Source of the DNA: JBMTVN01 sp046047235
Lineage (GTDB): Bacteria > Verrucomicrobiota > Verrucomicrobiia > Limisphaerales > JAHDYP01
Direction: 5' to 3'
Assembly (NCBI GenBank): GCA_046047235.1
Contig: JBJOII010000058.1
Span: 1 to 24,033 of the forward strand
DNA: 24,033 nucleotides
The notes below the pieces were generated by a model. The model was not told the DNA's origin, ran no database searches, and worked only from the letters and a program-made list of their open reading frames with translations. This document shows positions 15,768 to 23,552 of the stretch, in pieces (positions within the stretch are counted from its first letter, which is position 1; each line of letters opens with the position of its first letter). The position numbers and the translations under genes are program-made.

Positions 15768-17054
15768 TCACTCGTGCCGCAAGGCCTCGATCGGATCCAG
15801 CTCCGCCGCAGCCGAAGCCGGGTAAATCCCAAAAACAATCCCCACCGCACCCGATATCCCAAACGCCAACACAATCGACCATAAGGTGATAATGGTCTTC
15901 ATGTCCGTCAGCAGGGAAACAATCACCGGTGTCAACACCCCCACCACCACCCCAATCAATCCTCCTCCCACCGATAAAACCACCGTCTCCACCAGAAACT
16001 GCGTGGTAATATCCCGCTTCTTCGCCCCCAACGCGCGCCGCACACCAATCTCCCGCGTCCGCTCAGTCACAGTCGCCAGCATGATGTTCATGATCCCAAT
16101 CCCACCCACCAAAAGCGAAATCGCCGCAATAGAACCCAACACAATGTTGAAAATCCGCTTGGTCTGCTCCGCCTGCCGCAACAACTGCAAGGGCACAATC
16201 GTCTCATAATCTATCTTGTCGTGAAACCGCCCCAGCAACGTCTTGATCTGCGGATCCGCCGTCTCCACCGTCTCAATGCTCTCCATCTGCACGGTAATCT
16301 GATGCAACTCCACCCGCTCCACCTCAAAACTGCCCGCTGACCTCCGGATCAAGGTCTCCCCAAACCGCGCCTTCGAAGTCGACAACGGAATATAGACGTT
16401 GTTGTCCAACGCTTCCCCATCGTTCCGCCCCGACTGTGAACGCTGCTCCATACTGCTCTGCTCACGCACTATCCCCACCACCCGATAATAAAACTGGTCC
16501 ACCTTCACGGAATGCTGCAACGGATCCTGATAAGGAAATAAACGCTGGGCCAACCCAACCGTAATTACACACACATTGTCCTCATGCAACTCGTCCATCG
16601 CCGCCAGAAAGCGACCCGCCACAAGCCTCGCCCCCGCCACCTCAGTGTAAAATGGCAACGTCCCCACCACCTGACAGGGCAACTCTACCTGCGAAAAACG
16701 CACATTCTCCCGGATAATCCGCATCGGCAATACCCGCTTCACCCCGGGAATCGTGCTCTGCAACCGCGCCCCATCCCGGTAAGTCAGCCCGTAATCCAAT
16801 CCAATCCCCCGCCCCATCCCCGACTGCTTCGTGTCCTCCGGCGGTTTGATGCTGCGAATGATAATGTTCAAACTCCCCAGCCGCTTGATCGCCTCCTGCG
16901 CCTCATAAGACGCCCCCTCCCCAATCGCCAACATGGCAATCACCGAGCACACACCAAAGATGATACCCAGCATCGTCAGCGCAGAACGCAGCTTGTGCAG
17001 CATCAAACTCTTGATGCCCAACTTTACCGTGCTCGTAAATTGAAAGGATAACAT
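15768..17054 (-). CDS. ABC transporter permease, MacB/FtsX type
   Basis: The 428 residues begin at an ATG five bases after the ATPase stop; the longer open frame upstream overlaps the ATPase gene and lacks support. The architecture is one N-terminal membrane helix (about 26-50), a large periplasmic MacB-PCD domain (about 50-300) and three C-terminal helices of the FtsX fold. The characteristic T-E-R-T-R-E-I-G-V-R-R-A-L-G-A coupling segment follows the second helix. The end I-Y-P-A-S-A-A-A-E-L-D-P-I-E-A-L-R is the typical terminus. Such permeases do not carry substrate through the membrane but drive a tripartite pump by conformational change. Substrate could be lipoprotein, peptide or glycolipid. 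Confidence 0.95.
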   Translation of the reverse strand: MLSFQFTSTVKLGIKSLMLHKLRSALTMLGIIFGVCSVIAMLAIGEGASYEAQEAIKRLGSLNIIIRSIKPPEDTKQSGMGRGIGLDYGLTYRDGARLQSTIPGVKRVLPMRIIRENVRFSQVELPCQVVGTLPFYTEVAGARLVAGRFLAAMDELHEDNVCVITVGLAQRLFPYQDPLQHSVKVDQFYYRVVGIVREQSSMEQRSQSGRNDGEALDNNVYIPLSTSKARFGETLIRRSAGSFEVERVELHQITVQMESIETVETADPQIKTLLGRFHDKIDYETIVPLQLLRQAEQTKRIFNIVLGSIAAISLLVGGIGIMNIMLATVTERTREIGVRRALGAKKRDITTQFLVETVVLSVGGGLIGVVVGVLTPVIVSLLTDMKTIITLWSIVLAFGISGAVGIVFGIYPASAAAELDPIEALRHE

Positions 17055-17059
17055 GGCCC

Positions 17060-17839
17060 TCAGATCTGAAATGCCTTCTTCCCCTGCCCGCCCCCAACAT
17101 GATCCGCCAATGGACGGTTCCATACCTCCCGGTCAATCCTGCCGTCCTTCATGTGAATCACCCGATGCGCCCGCGCCGCCACCTTGTCGTCGTGCGTCAC
17201 CAACACAATCGTCTTCCCGCTGTGGTTCAGGTCATCAATGATGTCCAAAACTTCCTTGCCCGTCTTGGAATCCAAATTGCCCGTAGGTTCATCCGCCAGA
17301 ATCATCAACGGATCGTTCACCAATGAACGGGCAATCGCTACCCGCTGCTGCTGCCCCCCCGATAACTGGTTCGGCCGATGATCCAACCGCTCGCTCAACC
17401 CCACCAAGGCCGCCAGCTTCTCGCAGCGCTCCTGAAAATGCCGCACATCCTCACCCTGATAAATCAACGGCACCTGGATGTTCTCCAACACCGTCAACTG
17501 GGCAATCAGGTTGTAAGACTGAAAAATAAAGCCAATCCGCTTCCCCCGAACCTGCGACAAATCATCATCCGACATCTGTGCCACATCCTGATCCCCCAAA
17601 AAATACTCGCCCGCCGTCGGCCGATCCAAACACCCCAGCAAATTCAACATCGTGGACTTACCCGACCCGGATGGCCCCATGATCGCCACGTACGAACCGG
17701 TCCTCACATCCAAATCCACCCCCCGCAACGCCCGCACCCGATTCTCCCCGCCCAGCTCATACGTCTTCTCCAACCCCACAATCCGGATCATCGAGTCCGG
17801 ATGAGCCCCTCCATCACCAGATGCGGTTCGTGAAGACAT
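17060..17839 (-). CDS. ABC transporter ATP-binding protein, MacB/LolD type
   Basis: The 259 residues contain every ATPase motif: Walker A G55-P-S-G-S-G-K-S-T63, Q-loop Q107, signature L159-S-G-G-Q163, Walker B with D183-E184, and H216. The A-D-E-P-T-G-N-L-D stretch is typical of the LolD/MacB/FtsE group, which powers FtsX-fold permeases. It is cytoplasmic and would dimerise on the permease encoded 5 bases downstream. The start is an ATG with GGAGGACGAG upstream. The 16-residue N-terminal extension before the domain (first strand at I-R-I-V-G-L) is Ser/Gly-rich, and M17 is a possible alternative start. It follows the adaptor gene by 25 bases. Confidence 0.96.
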   Translation of the reverse strand: MSSRTASGDGGAHPDSMIRIVGLEKTYELGGENRVRALRGVDLDVRTGSYVAIMGPSGSGKSTMLNLLGCLDRPTAGEYFLGDQDVAQMSDDDLSQVRGKRIGFIFQSYNLIAQLTVLENIQVPLIYQGEDVRHFQERCEKLAALVGLSERLDHRPNQLSGGQQQRVAIARSLVNDPLMILADEPTGNLDSKTGKEVLDIIDDLNHSGKTIVLVTHDDKVAARAHRVIHMKDGRIDREVWNRPLADHVGGGQGKKAFQI

Positions 17840-17864
17840 GTCGATTCTCGTCCTCCCTCAAAAA

Positions 17865-19805
17865 TCACTGCTGAGGACCACCCGAACGGCTGCCCTCGCC
17901 CCCTCTACCCATTCCACCACCGCCACCAGCCCCACCCCCGGGGAAGCCACCGCCGCCACCACCACGATTGCCAAATCGCTGTTGCATGTCCGCCTGCATC
18001 GCACTGCGCTCACTCTCGCTCAACTGCCCATCCCCATCCTTGTCGTACTGCTGCATCATCTGCGCCCGCATCGTCTCCGGGTCCATACCCGCCGGAGGCC
18101 TACCCTGCCCGCCCGCACCCGGTGCTCCACCTCCAGCCTGCCCCATCATCCGACCCTGTGCACCCTCCCCACCCGCACCATCAGCACCCCGCCGCCCAAC
18201 ACGCCCCCCCGCAGACTCGTCACCCCCATTCCAATTCCCATTCCCATTCCGCGTGGCAGCTGCCGGACGCACCACCCGGTTCGTCAAGGTCGAGACTTCC
18301 TCCTCCTCCAAAATTGCCCCCTCCAAATCCCGCTGCTCAAACGGCGGCGACAACAACACTTCATCCCCTTCGTTCAACCCGCTCAGAATCTGGATAAACC
18401 TCGTGTTGAACAAACCCACCTCAACCTGTACCGGCTCCTGCGCCCCACCACGCTTCACATAGCATACCTGCTTGCCCTTCAAGGTAGTCACCGCCTGAAT
18501 CGGCACCGATAACGCATTCGCAATGTTCGTAATGATAATCTCCGCCCGCGCCGATACCCCGGGCTTGATGTCGTCCATCGAATCCGTCACCACAATGTCC
18601 GTCGCATACACCTTCAAATTCGGATTCCCAAAGCGACTCTGGTTGTCCGGCAACAACGCCACCTTGTCCACGTATGCCGTAAACCTCCGGTCCGGCATCG
18701 AATCCAAGACCACAAACGCAGGCTGCCCAGCCTCAACCATGTTCACGTGCGACTCGTGCACCTTGATGCCCACCTTCATCCGTGATGTGTCCGGCAGCTT
18801 GATCAACTCCTGACGATTGCGCACGGTCGCACCCTCCTCAATCATCGACTCGCTGCTGAATCGGTTCTCGCTAAAGGGATACACCACCAGCCCATCCTGC
18901 GGAGCATACCGCTTCGTCGCTCCCAGATTCTGCTGGTCACGATCCAGCTTCGCCCGGTTCAACTCCAGCGTGTTGGATTGCGTCAGCAAATCCGCCTCAT
19001 ACTGGGCCACAGTGTTCACACCCTGCTGTCGCACACGGTCGTACTCACGCTGAGCCTCCTCCAAGGCGGCTGCAAACTCCTGCTTCTTCTTCGGAAAATC
19101 ATAGTTCTGAATCATCCATAACTGCATCTGCTGGATCTGCAAATTCAACTCCGAGTTCGTCACGGTCAACCGGTCCCGATCCACCACGTTCCGCGTCTCA
19201 TAATTCTTCTTGTACAACTCCTCCGACCACCGCAGTGTCTCTCGATCAATCGTCAATCCCTGCTCAGTCTTCGTAATGTTGTTCGACGCCGTCAGCAAAT
19301 CCACCATCGCCTCCCCCTGCAGATACTTGTCCAAATCCATCTGCGCAAAAACGACCTTGTTCGAAGCCGCACGGTTCGCACTCTCCACCTCGCTCCGCTT
19401 GATCTCCAGCTGGCTCTGCGCCTGAATCAAAGCAAACTCCGCCTTCGCAAACGCAATCGACTGCTGGTTATACTGATCCTGCGCCTGCATCGAATCCAAC
19501 TCCACCAGCAGATCGTCCTTCTTCACATGGCTGCCCTCCGGCACGATGTAAATAATCCGCGCCGTCCCCTCCACCTCATTCCGGATCACCACCTCGTTCA
19601 CAGCCTGCAACGTCCCCCCCTCCACCACCGAAACCGTAAAGGTCCCACGCTTTACACTAAAATAGGCGCTCTGCGGCTGGTCGCCTCCCCCACTGCTGGC
19701 CAGCAAAACCACGAGCACAAGGATCACCAGCACCGCACCACCCACCCCGACCGGATGCCGCCGGACCAAATCCGACAATCCACTTTGAGTTGCTTGTTCT
19801 TTCAT
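17865..19805 (-). CDS. HlyD/MacA-type periplasmic adaptor with C-terminal EF-hand
   Basis: The 646 residues begin with a membrane anchor (about 22-38). A biotinyl-lipoyl half (E-G-S-H-V-K-K-D-D-L-L-V-E-L-D), a long Gln/Glu/Lys coiled-coil hairpin (about 110-310), then beta-barrel and membrane-proximal domains follow (to about 525). This bridges an inner-membrane permease to a TolC channel. The rest is unusual: a Gly/Ala/Arg-rich linker, then a canonical EF-hand loop D588-K-D590-G-D592-G-Q-L-S-E-S-E599, then a Gly-rich tail to the end. Normal adaptors are about 370-480 residues and lack this. The start overlaps the outer-membrane gene's stop by ATGA, which implies translational coupling. Calcium-sensing of the assembled pump is an inference. 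Confidence 0.94.
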   Translation of the reverse strand: MKEQATQSGLSDLVRRHPVGVGGAVLVILVLVVLLASSGGGDQPQSAYFSVKRGTFTVSVVEGGTLQAVNEVVIRNEVEGTARIIYIVPEGSHVKKDDLLVELDSMQAQDQYNQQSIAFAKAEFALIQAQSQLEIKRSEVESANRAASNKVVFAQMDLDKYLQGEAMVDLLTASNNITKTEQGLTIDRETLRWSEELYKKNYETRNVVDRDRLTVTNSELNLQIQQMQLWMIQNYDFPKKKQEFAAALEEAQREYDRVRQQGVNTVAQYEADLLTQSNTLELNRAKLDRDQQNLGATKRYAPQDGLVVYPFSENRFSSESMIEEGATVRNRQELIKLPDTSRMKVGIKVHESHVNMVEAGQPAFVVLDSMPDRRFTAYVDKVALLPDNQSRFGNPNLKVYATDIVVTDSMDDIKPGVSARAEIIITNIANALSVPIQAVTTLKGKQVCYVKRGGAQEPVQVEVGLFNTRFIQILSGLNEGDEVLLSPPFEQRDLEGAILEEEEVSTLTNRVVRPAAATRNGNGNWNGGDESAGGRVGRRGADGAGGEGAQGRMMGQAGGGAPGAGGQGRPPAGMDPETMRAQMMQQYDKDGDGQLSESERSAMQADMQQRFGNRGGGGGGFPGGGAGGGGGMGRGGEGSRSGGPQQ

Positions 19806-21559
19806 TCGTTCGGCTCCAGAAATTGATTCGGCGGAATCAAGGTGTCCCGCGGCATCTGTAACGGCGAAGGCCCACGCTGACTGTCCTCCAATTTCCCCGC
19901 CAGCGGATCCTTCAACCAGAATTTGTCCACGTCCGTCTCCAATACGCCAATGTCCAGCATCAGCTGCAAACGAACCCTCAAATAATCCACCACCCGCGAA
20001 GTCAGGGAGTTCTGCGCCGAAATCAACGCATCCTGCGCCTCACGAACATCACGAATCTGCACCCGCCCCGCCTCAAGCAAAATCGCGTTCATGTCCACAC
20101 GACGACTCTCCACCGCCAACTGCGCCTGCTGACTCAAAATGTTCAATCGCGCCTCCTCCAAAGAACGCAAACCACCATCAATGTTCTGCTTGAACCGGTC
20201 CAAACTCAGCTGCAATGACCGCAACTGCGACTCAAAAGAAACCAGCGTCGCCCGATAATCATTCCGCTCCCGTAACCGGTCAAACGGCAGATCCAACTGC
20301 AAACCCACCGAGTAGCGAATGTCCTGCGCATCAAATTCAGTGTAGTTCGGCGTCGAATCCGCATTCCCCGATGCAGTGAAATCTAAACCCGGCCTCAACT
20401 GGTCAATCCGGACCTCCACCTTCCGCTTGCTGTCCTCAAACCGGTCAATCGCATTCAAAATGTCCATGTGATTCCCCACCGCCAAAGCAAATGCCGCCTC
20501 CCGACTCACATCCGTCGGCACCGGCCCCGCCGCCTCCACCGCCACTAGCTCGGAATCCTCCAAATACAGCGTCTCACTCACCGGAATCCCCAGACGAATC
20601 TTAAACGTGTCCATCTGGTTCAAATACCCCGCCACCGCAGTCACATAAGAAATCCGCGCCGACAACTCAGCCGACCTCGCGTCCTCCACCTGGTTCGCAT
20701 TCGCCCGATCCACCGCCCGCGCCTCAAAATACTGCGTCAGCTCCGCGCGTCGCAGATAGTTGGTGTAAAAATTCCGCACCTGCGTCTTTCGGTTCAGAAG
20801 CGAGAAATAATCGTTCACGATGTCCACCGCGAACTGCTTCTGATACTGCGTAAAATCCCGCACCGCATAAATCACGTCCCGCTGAGCCTGCGTCAGCGAC
20901 TCCACCTGCGGGTTCTTCCTCCCAAAGCCCCGCAACAACGGCTGACTCAAATTCACCGAAAACGCATTGATCGCCGAACTGTCCAACCCCCCGCTCCCCG
21001 TGTAATACCGCAAAAAGGAATTCGCCAGCTCCACACTCAAATTACCCCCAGTCTTGAAAAACTGGCTAACCGTCATCCGCGGACTCACAAAACCACTGCT
21101 GCGCCCATCCGCATCCCCCTGATACCCCATCCCCACCGAGGAATTCAAAAACGTCGGCGTGAACTGATACCGGCTCCCCGTCAAACTCAACGCCGTCAAA
21201 TACAACTGCTCCTTCTGCGTCTGATACTCACGACTGTTCTGCACCGCCAAACCCATCGCCCCCTCCAAACTCAATACCCGCCGGTTCGTCACCGTCCGGT
21301 CCTCAATGATCTCCTCCGGCAAAATCATCAAATGCGACCGCTCAGAATACCGCGTATCAATCGAAAACTCATTCGTATGCCCAAAAACCTGACTCTCCAC
21401 CGACTGAATAATGCCGTAAACCTCCTCGTCCGCCTGCTTGTGGTAATACTGGGAAGAACACCCCGCAAAGAAGACCACCGCCAGCACCCCAACCAGGTAC
21501 CCAGTAATTCGACGCAACCCTTCAGGTTGGCAGTTGGCAAAACAGCGCAGTATTTCCAT
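19802..21559 (-). CDS. TolC-like outer-membrane efflux lipoprotein
   Basis: The 585 residues start at an ATG; the frame continues 11 codons upstream to a TTG, which is less likely. A signal peptide ends in the lipobox F-A-G-C34, so the mature protein is lipid-anchored in the outer membrane. Two outer-membrane-efflux repeats follow, with long helical segments rich in Gln, Arg and Ser, and typical strand pieces such as S-V-N-L-S-Q-P-L-L-R-G-F-G and Y-S-V-G-L-Q-L-D-L-P-F-D-R. The family is TolC/OprM, the trimeric channel of tripartite pumps. It is the first gene of the long minus-strand block, and its stop overlaps the adaptor start. Confidence 0.93.
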   Translation of the reverse strand: MEILRCFANCQPEGLRRITGYLVGVLAVVFFAGCSSQYYHKQADEEVYGIIQSVESQVFGHTNEFSIDTRYSERSHLMILPEEIIEDRTVTNRRVLSLEGAMGLAVQNSREYQTQKEQLYLTALSLTGSRYQFTPTFLNSSVGMGYQGDADGRSSGFVSPRMTVSQFFKTGGNLSVELANSFLRYYTGSGGLDSSAINAFSVNLSQPLLRGFGRKNPQVESLTQAQRDVIYAVRDFTQYQKQFAVDIVNDYFSLLNRKTQVRNFYTNYLRRAELTQYFEARAVDRANANQVEDARSAELSARISYVTAVAGYLNQMDTFKIRLGIPVSETLYLEDSELVAVEAAGPVPTDVSREAAFALAVGNHMDILNAIDRFEDSKRKVEVRIDQLRPGLDFTASGNADSTPNYTEFDAQDIRYSVGLQLDLPFDRLRERNDYRATLVSFESQLRSLQLSLDRFKQNIDGGLRSLEEARLNILSQQAQLAVESRRVDMNAILLEAGRVQIRDVREAQDALISAQNSLTSRVVDYLRVRLQLMLDIGVLETDVDKFWLKDPLAGKLEDSQRGPSPLQMPRDTLIPPNQFLEPNE

Positions 21560-21747
21560 TCCGATTCCGCTTACGAGACGACCAGAATCCAAAACTGGTT
21601 ACCATCCCACCTCAAGTTTTTCCGCTAACCACACACCCCACCACGCTCAAGTATCAACGTTCGCGATATACCACATCAGCATTACTTACTTCCCTCTAAG
21701 GATTGAACCCCCGACTCCTCCCCGTCTATCCTCCCCGACACACCACC
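21560..21747. promoter_or_regulatory. Divergent intergenic region of the efflux operon and the nuclease gene
   Basis: This 188-base spacer separates divergently transcribed genes and must hold both promoters unless either gene has a distant start. I found TTGAGG with a 17-base spacer to TTGGAT on the minus strand, which is a weak match. On the + strand there is a GATATA without a good -35. I do not call a specific promoter. Confidence 0.35.
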
Positions 21748-23142
21748 ATGAAGATCACCACACTCGGCGCCGCAGGCGGGGAAGTGACCGGATCCGCCTA
21801 CCTCCTCGAAACATCCTCAGCCAGAATCCTCATCGATGCCGGCCTCTATCAAGGCGGCAAAAAAACCGAAACCCTCAACCGCCTCCCCGCTACCTGCTAC
21901 CCCAAACGGCTCGACGCCGTCCTCGTCACCCACGCGCACCTCGACCACACCGGCCGCCTCCCCCTCCTCATCAAACGTGGCTTCACAGGCAAAATCCTCG
22001 CCACCGATGCCACCCTCGAACTCGCAAAACTCATCCTCACCGACTCCGCCCGCCTCCAAGTCCAGGACCTCGAACGCACCAATCGCAAACGCGAACGCGC
22101 CGGCCTCAATCCCCTCCTCCCCCTCTACGACGCTACTCACGTCGAAAAACTCTTTACCCAAACCCAACCAGTCCCCTTCCACCAACCCATACCCGTCGCC
22201 CCAGGTATCACCGCCCTCTTCGCCGAAGCCGGCCACCTCCTCGGCTCAGCCAGCATCCAGCTGGCAGTCCAAGACCAGGGCAAAACCAAAACCATCGTCT
22301 TCTCCGGGGATCTCGGCCCCAAAACCATGCCTATCCTCAGAGAATATGAACCGTTCTGCTCCGCGGACCTCGTCTTCCTCGAATCCACCTACGGCGACCA
22401 TGACCACCGCTCCTATGACGATACCGTCGCCGAATTCGAAGACATCGTCAGCCACACCGTCAAAAACGGCGGCAAAATGCTCGTCCCCACATTCGCCGTA
22501 GGACGCGCCCAGCAAATGGCCTACCACCTCGCCGTCCTCTTCCATAAAGGCAAAGTCCAGCCCTTCCCCGTCTGCCTCGATAGCCCCATGGCCATCGAAG
22601 CCAGCCGCATCTATCGTAACCATACCGAACTCATCGATGACGAAGCCCGCGAATGGCGACGCCAAGGCGCCATCCCCGCCGACCCCAAATACTTCCGCAC
22701 CTCCCGCACCGCCGATGAATCCAAACAACTCAACGACCTCGCCGGCCCCTGCCTCATCCTCGCCGGATCAGGCATGTGCACCGGCGGCCGTATCCTCCAC
22801 CACTTCAAACAAAACCTCTGGCGCCCGGAAACCCACGTCCTCATCGTCGGCTACCAGGGCCACGGCACCCTCGGCCGACTCCTCGTCGAAGGCGCACCCA
22901 AAGTCAAAATCCACGGCGAGCCCATCGCTGTCCGCGCCAAAATCCACACGCTCGGCGGGTTCAGCGCCCACGCAGGCCAAACCGACCTCCTCAACTGGCT
23001 CCACTGCGTCGCCCCATCCAAACCCCGTATCGCCCTCACCCACGGCGAAAATGGCCCCCGACAAACCCTCGCCAGCCTCATCCAACAACGCTACGGCATC
23101 CAACCCTCCCTCCCTAACCTCGGCGAAACGATCGAACTGTAA
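21748..23142 (+). CDS. Beta-CASP metallo-beta-lactamase-fold RNA nuclease
   Basis: The 464 residues begin at an ATG that gives the canonical strand M-K-I-T-T-L-G-A-A-G-G-E-V-T-G-S. The metal-binding motif T-H62-A-H64-L-D66-H67 is intact, followed by A-G-H-L-L-G-S, S-G-D-L-G and the E-S-T-Y-G-D-H-D-H segment. The beta-CASP part (about 240-365) has V-P-T-F-A-V-G-R-A-Q and D-S-P-M. The late G-S-G-M-C-T-G-G-R and G-G-F-S-A-H-A-G-Q motifs are those of the CPSF73/YSH1-like RNA-specificity group rather than of RNase J. It probably cleaves RNA with two zinc ions in the cytoplasm. An upstream in-frame TTG at 21703 is less likely. Confidence 0.93.
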   Translation: MKITTLGAAGGEVTGSAYLLETSSARILIDAGLYQGGKKTETLNRLPATCYPKRLDAVLVTHAHLDHTGRLPLLIKRGFTGKILATDATLELAKLILTDSARLQVQDLERTNRKRERAGLNPLLPLYDATHVEKLFTQTQPVPFHQPIPVAPGITALFAEAGHLLGSASIQLAVQDQGKTKTIVFSGDLGPKTMPILREYEPFCSADLVFLESTYGDHDHRSYDDTVAEFEDIVSHTVKNGGKMLVPTFAVGRAQQMAYHLAVLFHKGKVQPFPVCLDSPMAIEASRIYRNHTELIDDEAREWRRQGAIPADPKYFRTSRTADESKQLNDLAGPCLILAGSGMCTGGRILHHFKQNLWRPETHVLIVGYQGHGTLGRLLVEGAPKVKIHGEPIAVRAKIHTLGGFSAHAGQTDLLNWLHCVAPSKPRIALTHGENGPRQTLASLIQQRYGIQPSLPNLGETIEL

Positions 23143-23173
23143 CCACCAACACAGACTCATGCTGGGAAAGGGC

Positions 23174-23202
23174 TTGATCTTTCAATGTCCCAGACCGATA
23201 AA
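23174..23202 (+). promoter_or_regulatory. Candidate sigma-70-type promoter of the ferredoxin gene
   Basis: TTGATC at 23174-23179 and GATAAA at 23197-23202 are separated by exactly 17 bases. Each matches four of six consensus bases. Predicted start is near 23210, just upstream of the GGAG at 23217-23220 and the ATG at 23226. Confidence 0.5.
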
Positions 23203-23225
23203 TCTCCCAACTTTTCGGAGATCCT

Positions 23226-23459
23226 ATGGCTGATATCGCAAATAAGTACGAGGATAGTGTGGCCGGCAAATACTACGTCGATAATCAATGCATCGACTGT
23301 GACCTCTGCCGGGAAACCGCCCCCAACAACTTCAAACGCAACGAGGACGGGGGTTACTCGTTCGTTTATAAACAACCCGAGAACGACGAGGAAGAAGCCC
23401 AGTGCAAAGAGGCCAAAGAAGGCTGCCCCGTCGAAGCCATCGGTGACGACGGCGCATAG
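23226..23459 (+). CDS. Single-cluster [4Fe-4S] ferredoxin
   Basis: The 77 residues are small, acidic and cytoplasmic. C22-x2-C25-x2-C28 and C67-P supply the four ligands of one [4Fe-4S] cluster. An extra C60 is present; mono-cluster ferredoxins often keep an additional cysteine left from the lost second cluster. The Asp/Glu-rich stretch before C60 is typical of surface electrostatics used for docking to redox partners. GGAG lies 5 bases before the ATG and a promoter-like pair lies further upstream. An intrinsic terminator begins 30 bases after the stop, so it is probably a single-gene unit. The partner enzyme cannot be deduced here. Confidence 0.93.
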   Translation: MADIANKYEDSVAGKYYVDNQCIDCDLCRETAPNNFKRNEDGGYSFVYKQPENDEEEAQCKEAKEGCPVEAIGDDGA

Positions 23460-23488
23460 TCGCCCCCACAGTTTCTGATTCTTAACAG

Positions 23489-23528
23489 CGCCCGCGCAGT
23501 GCCCGTCACTGCCGGGCGTTGTTGCTTT
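23489..23528. terminator. Intrinsic terminator after the ferredoxin gene
   Basis: Arms 23489-23501 and 23507-23518 pair along 12 positions with a single bulged C, around a 5-base loop. The downstream strand TTGTTGCTTT is T-rich. It lies between the ferredoxin (+) and the convergent cinA stop at 23553, so it could also limit read-through from the minus strand, although the other side is only moderately T-rich. Confidence 0.85.
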
Positions 23529-23552
23529 CCCCACCCCTCTCCGCCCCCTTCC

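Noticed and set aside
15545..15889. + strand open frames across the repeat spacer
   Set aside because: The Pro/Ser/Arg-rich product follows the short repeats and runs into the antisense of the permease; no ribosome site or domain.
17055..17123. Longer start for the permease
   Set aside because: It would overlap the ATPase gene by about 64 bases and add residues with no membrane or domain character. The ATG at 17054 fits an operon gap of 5 bases.
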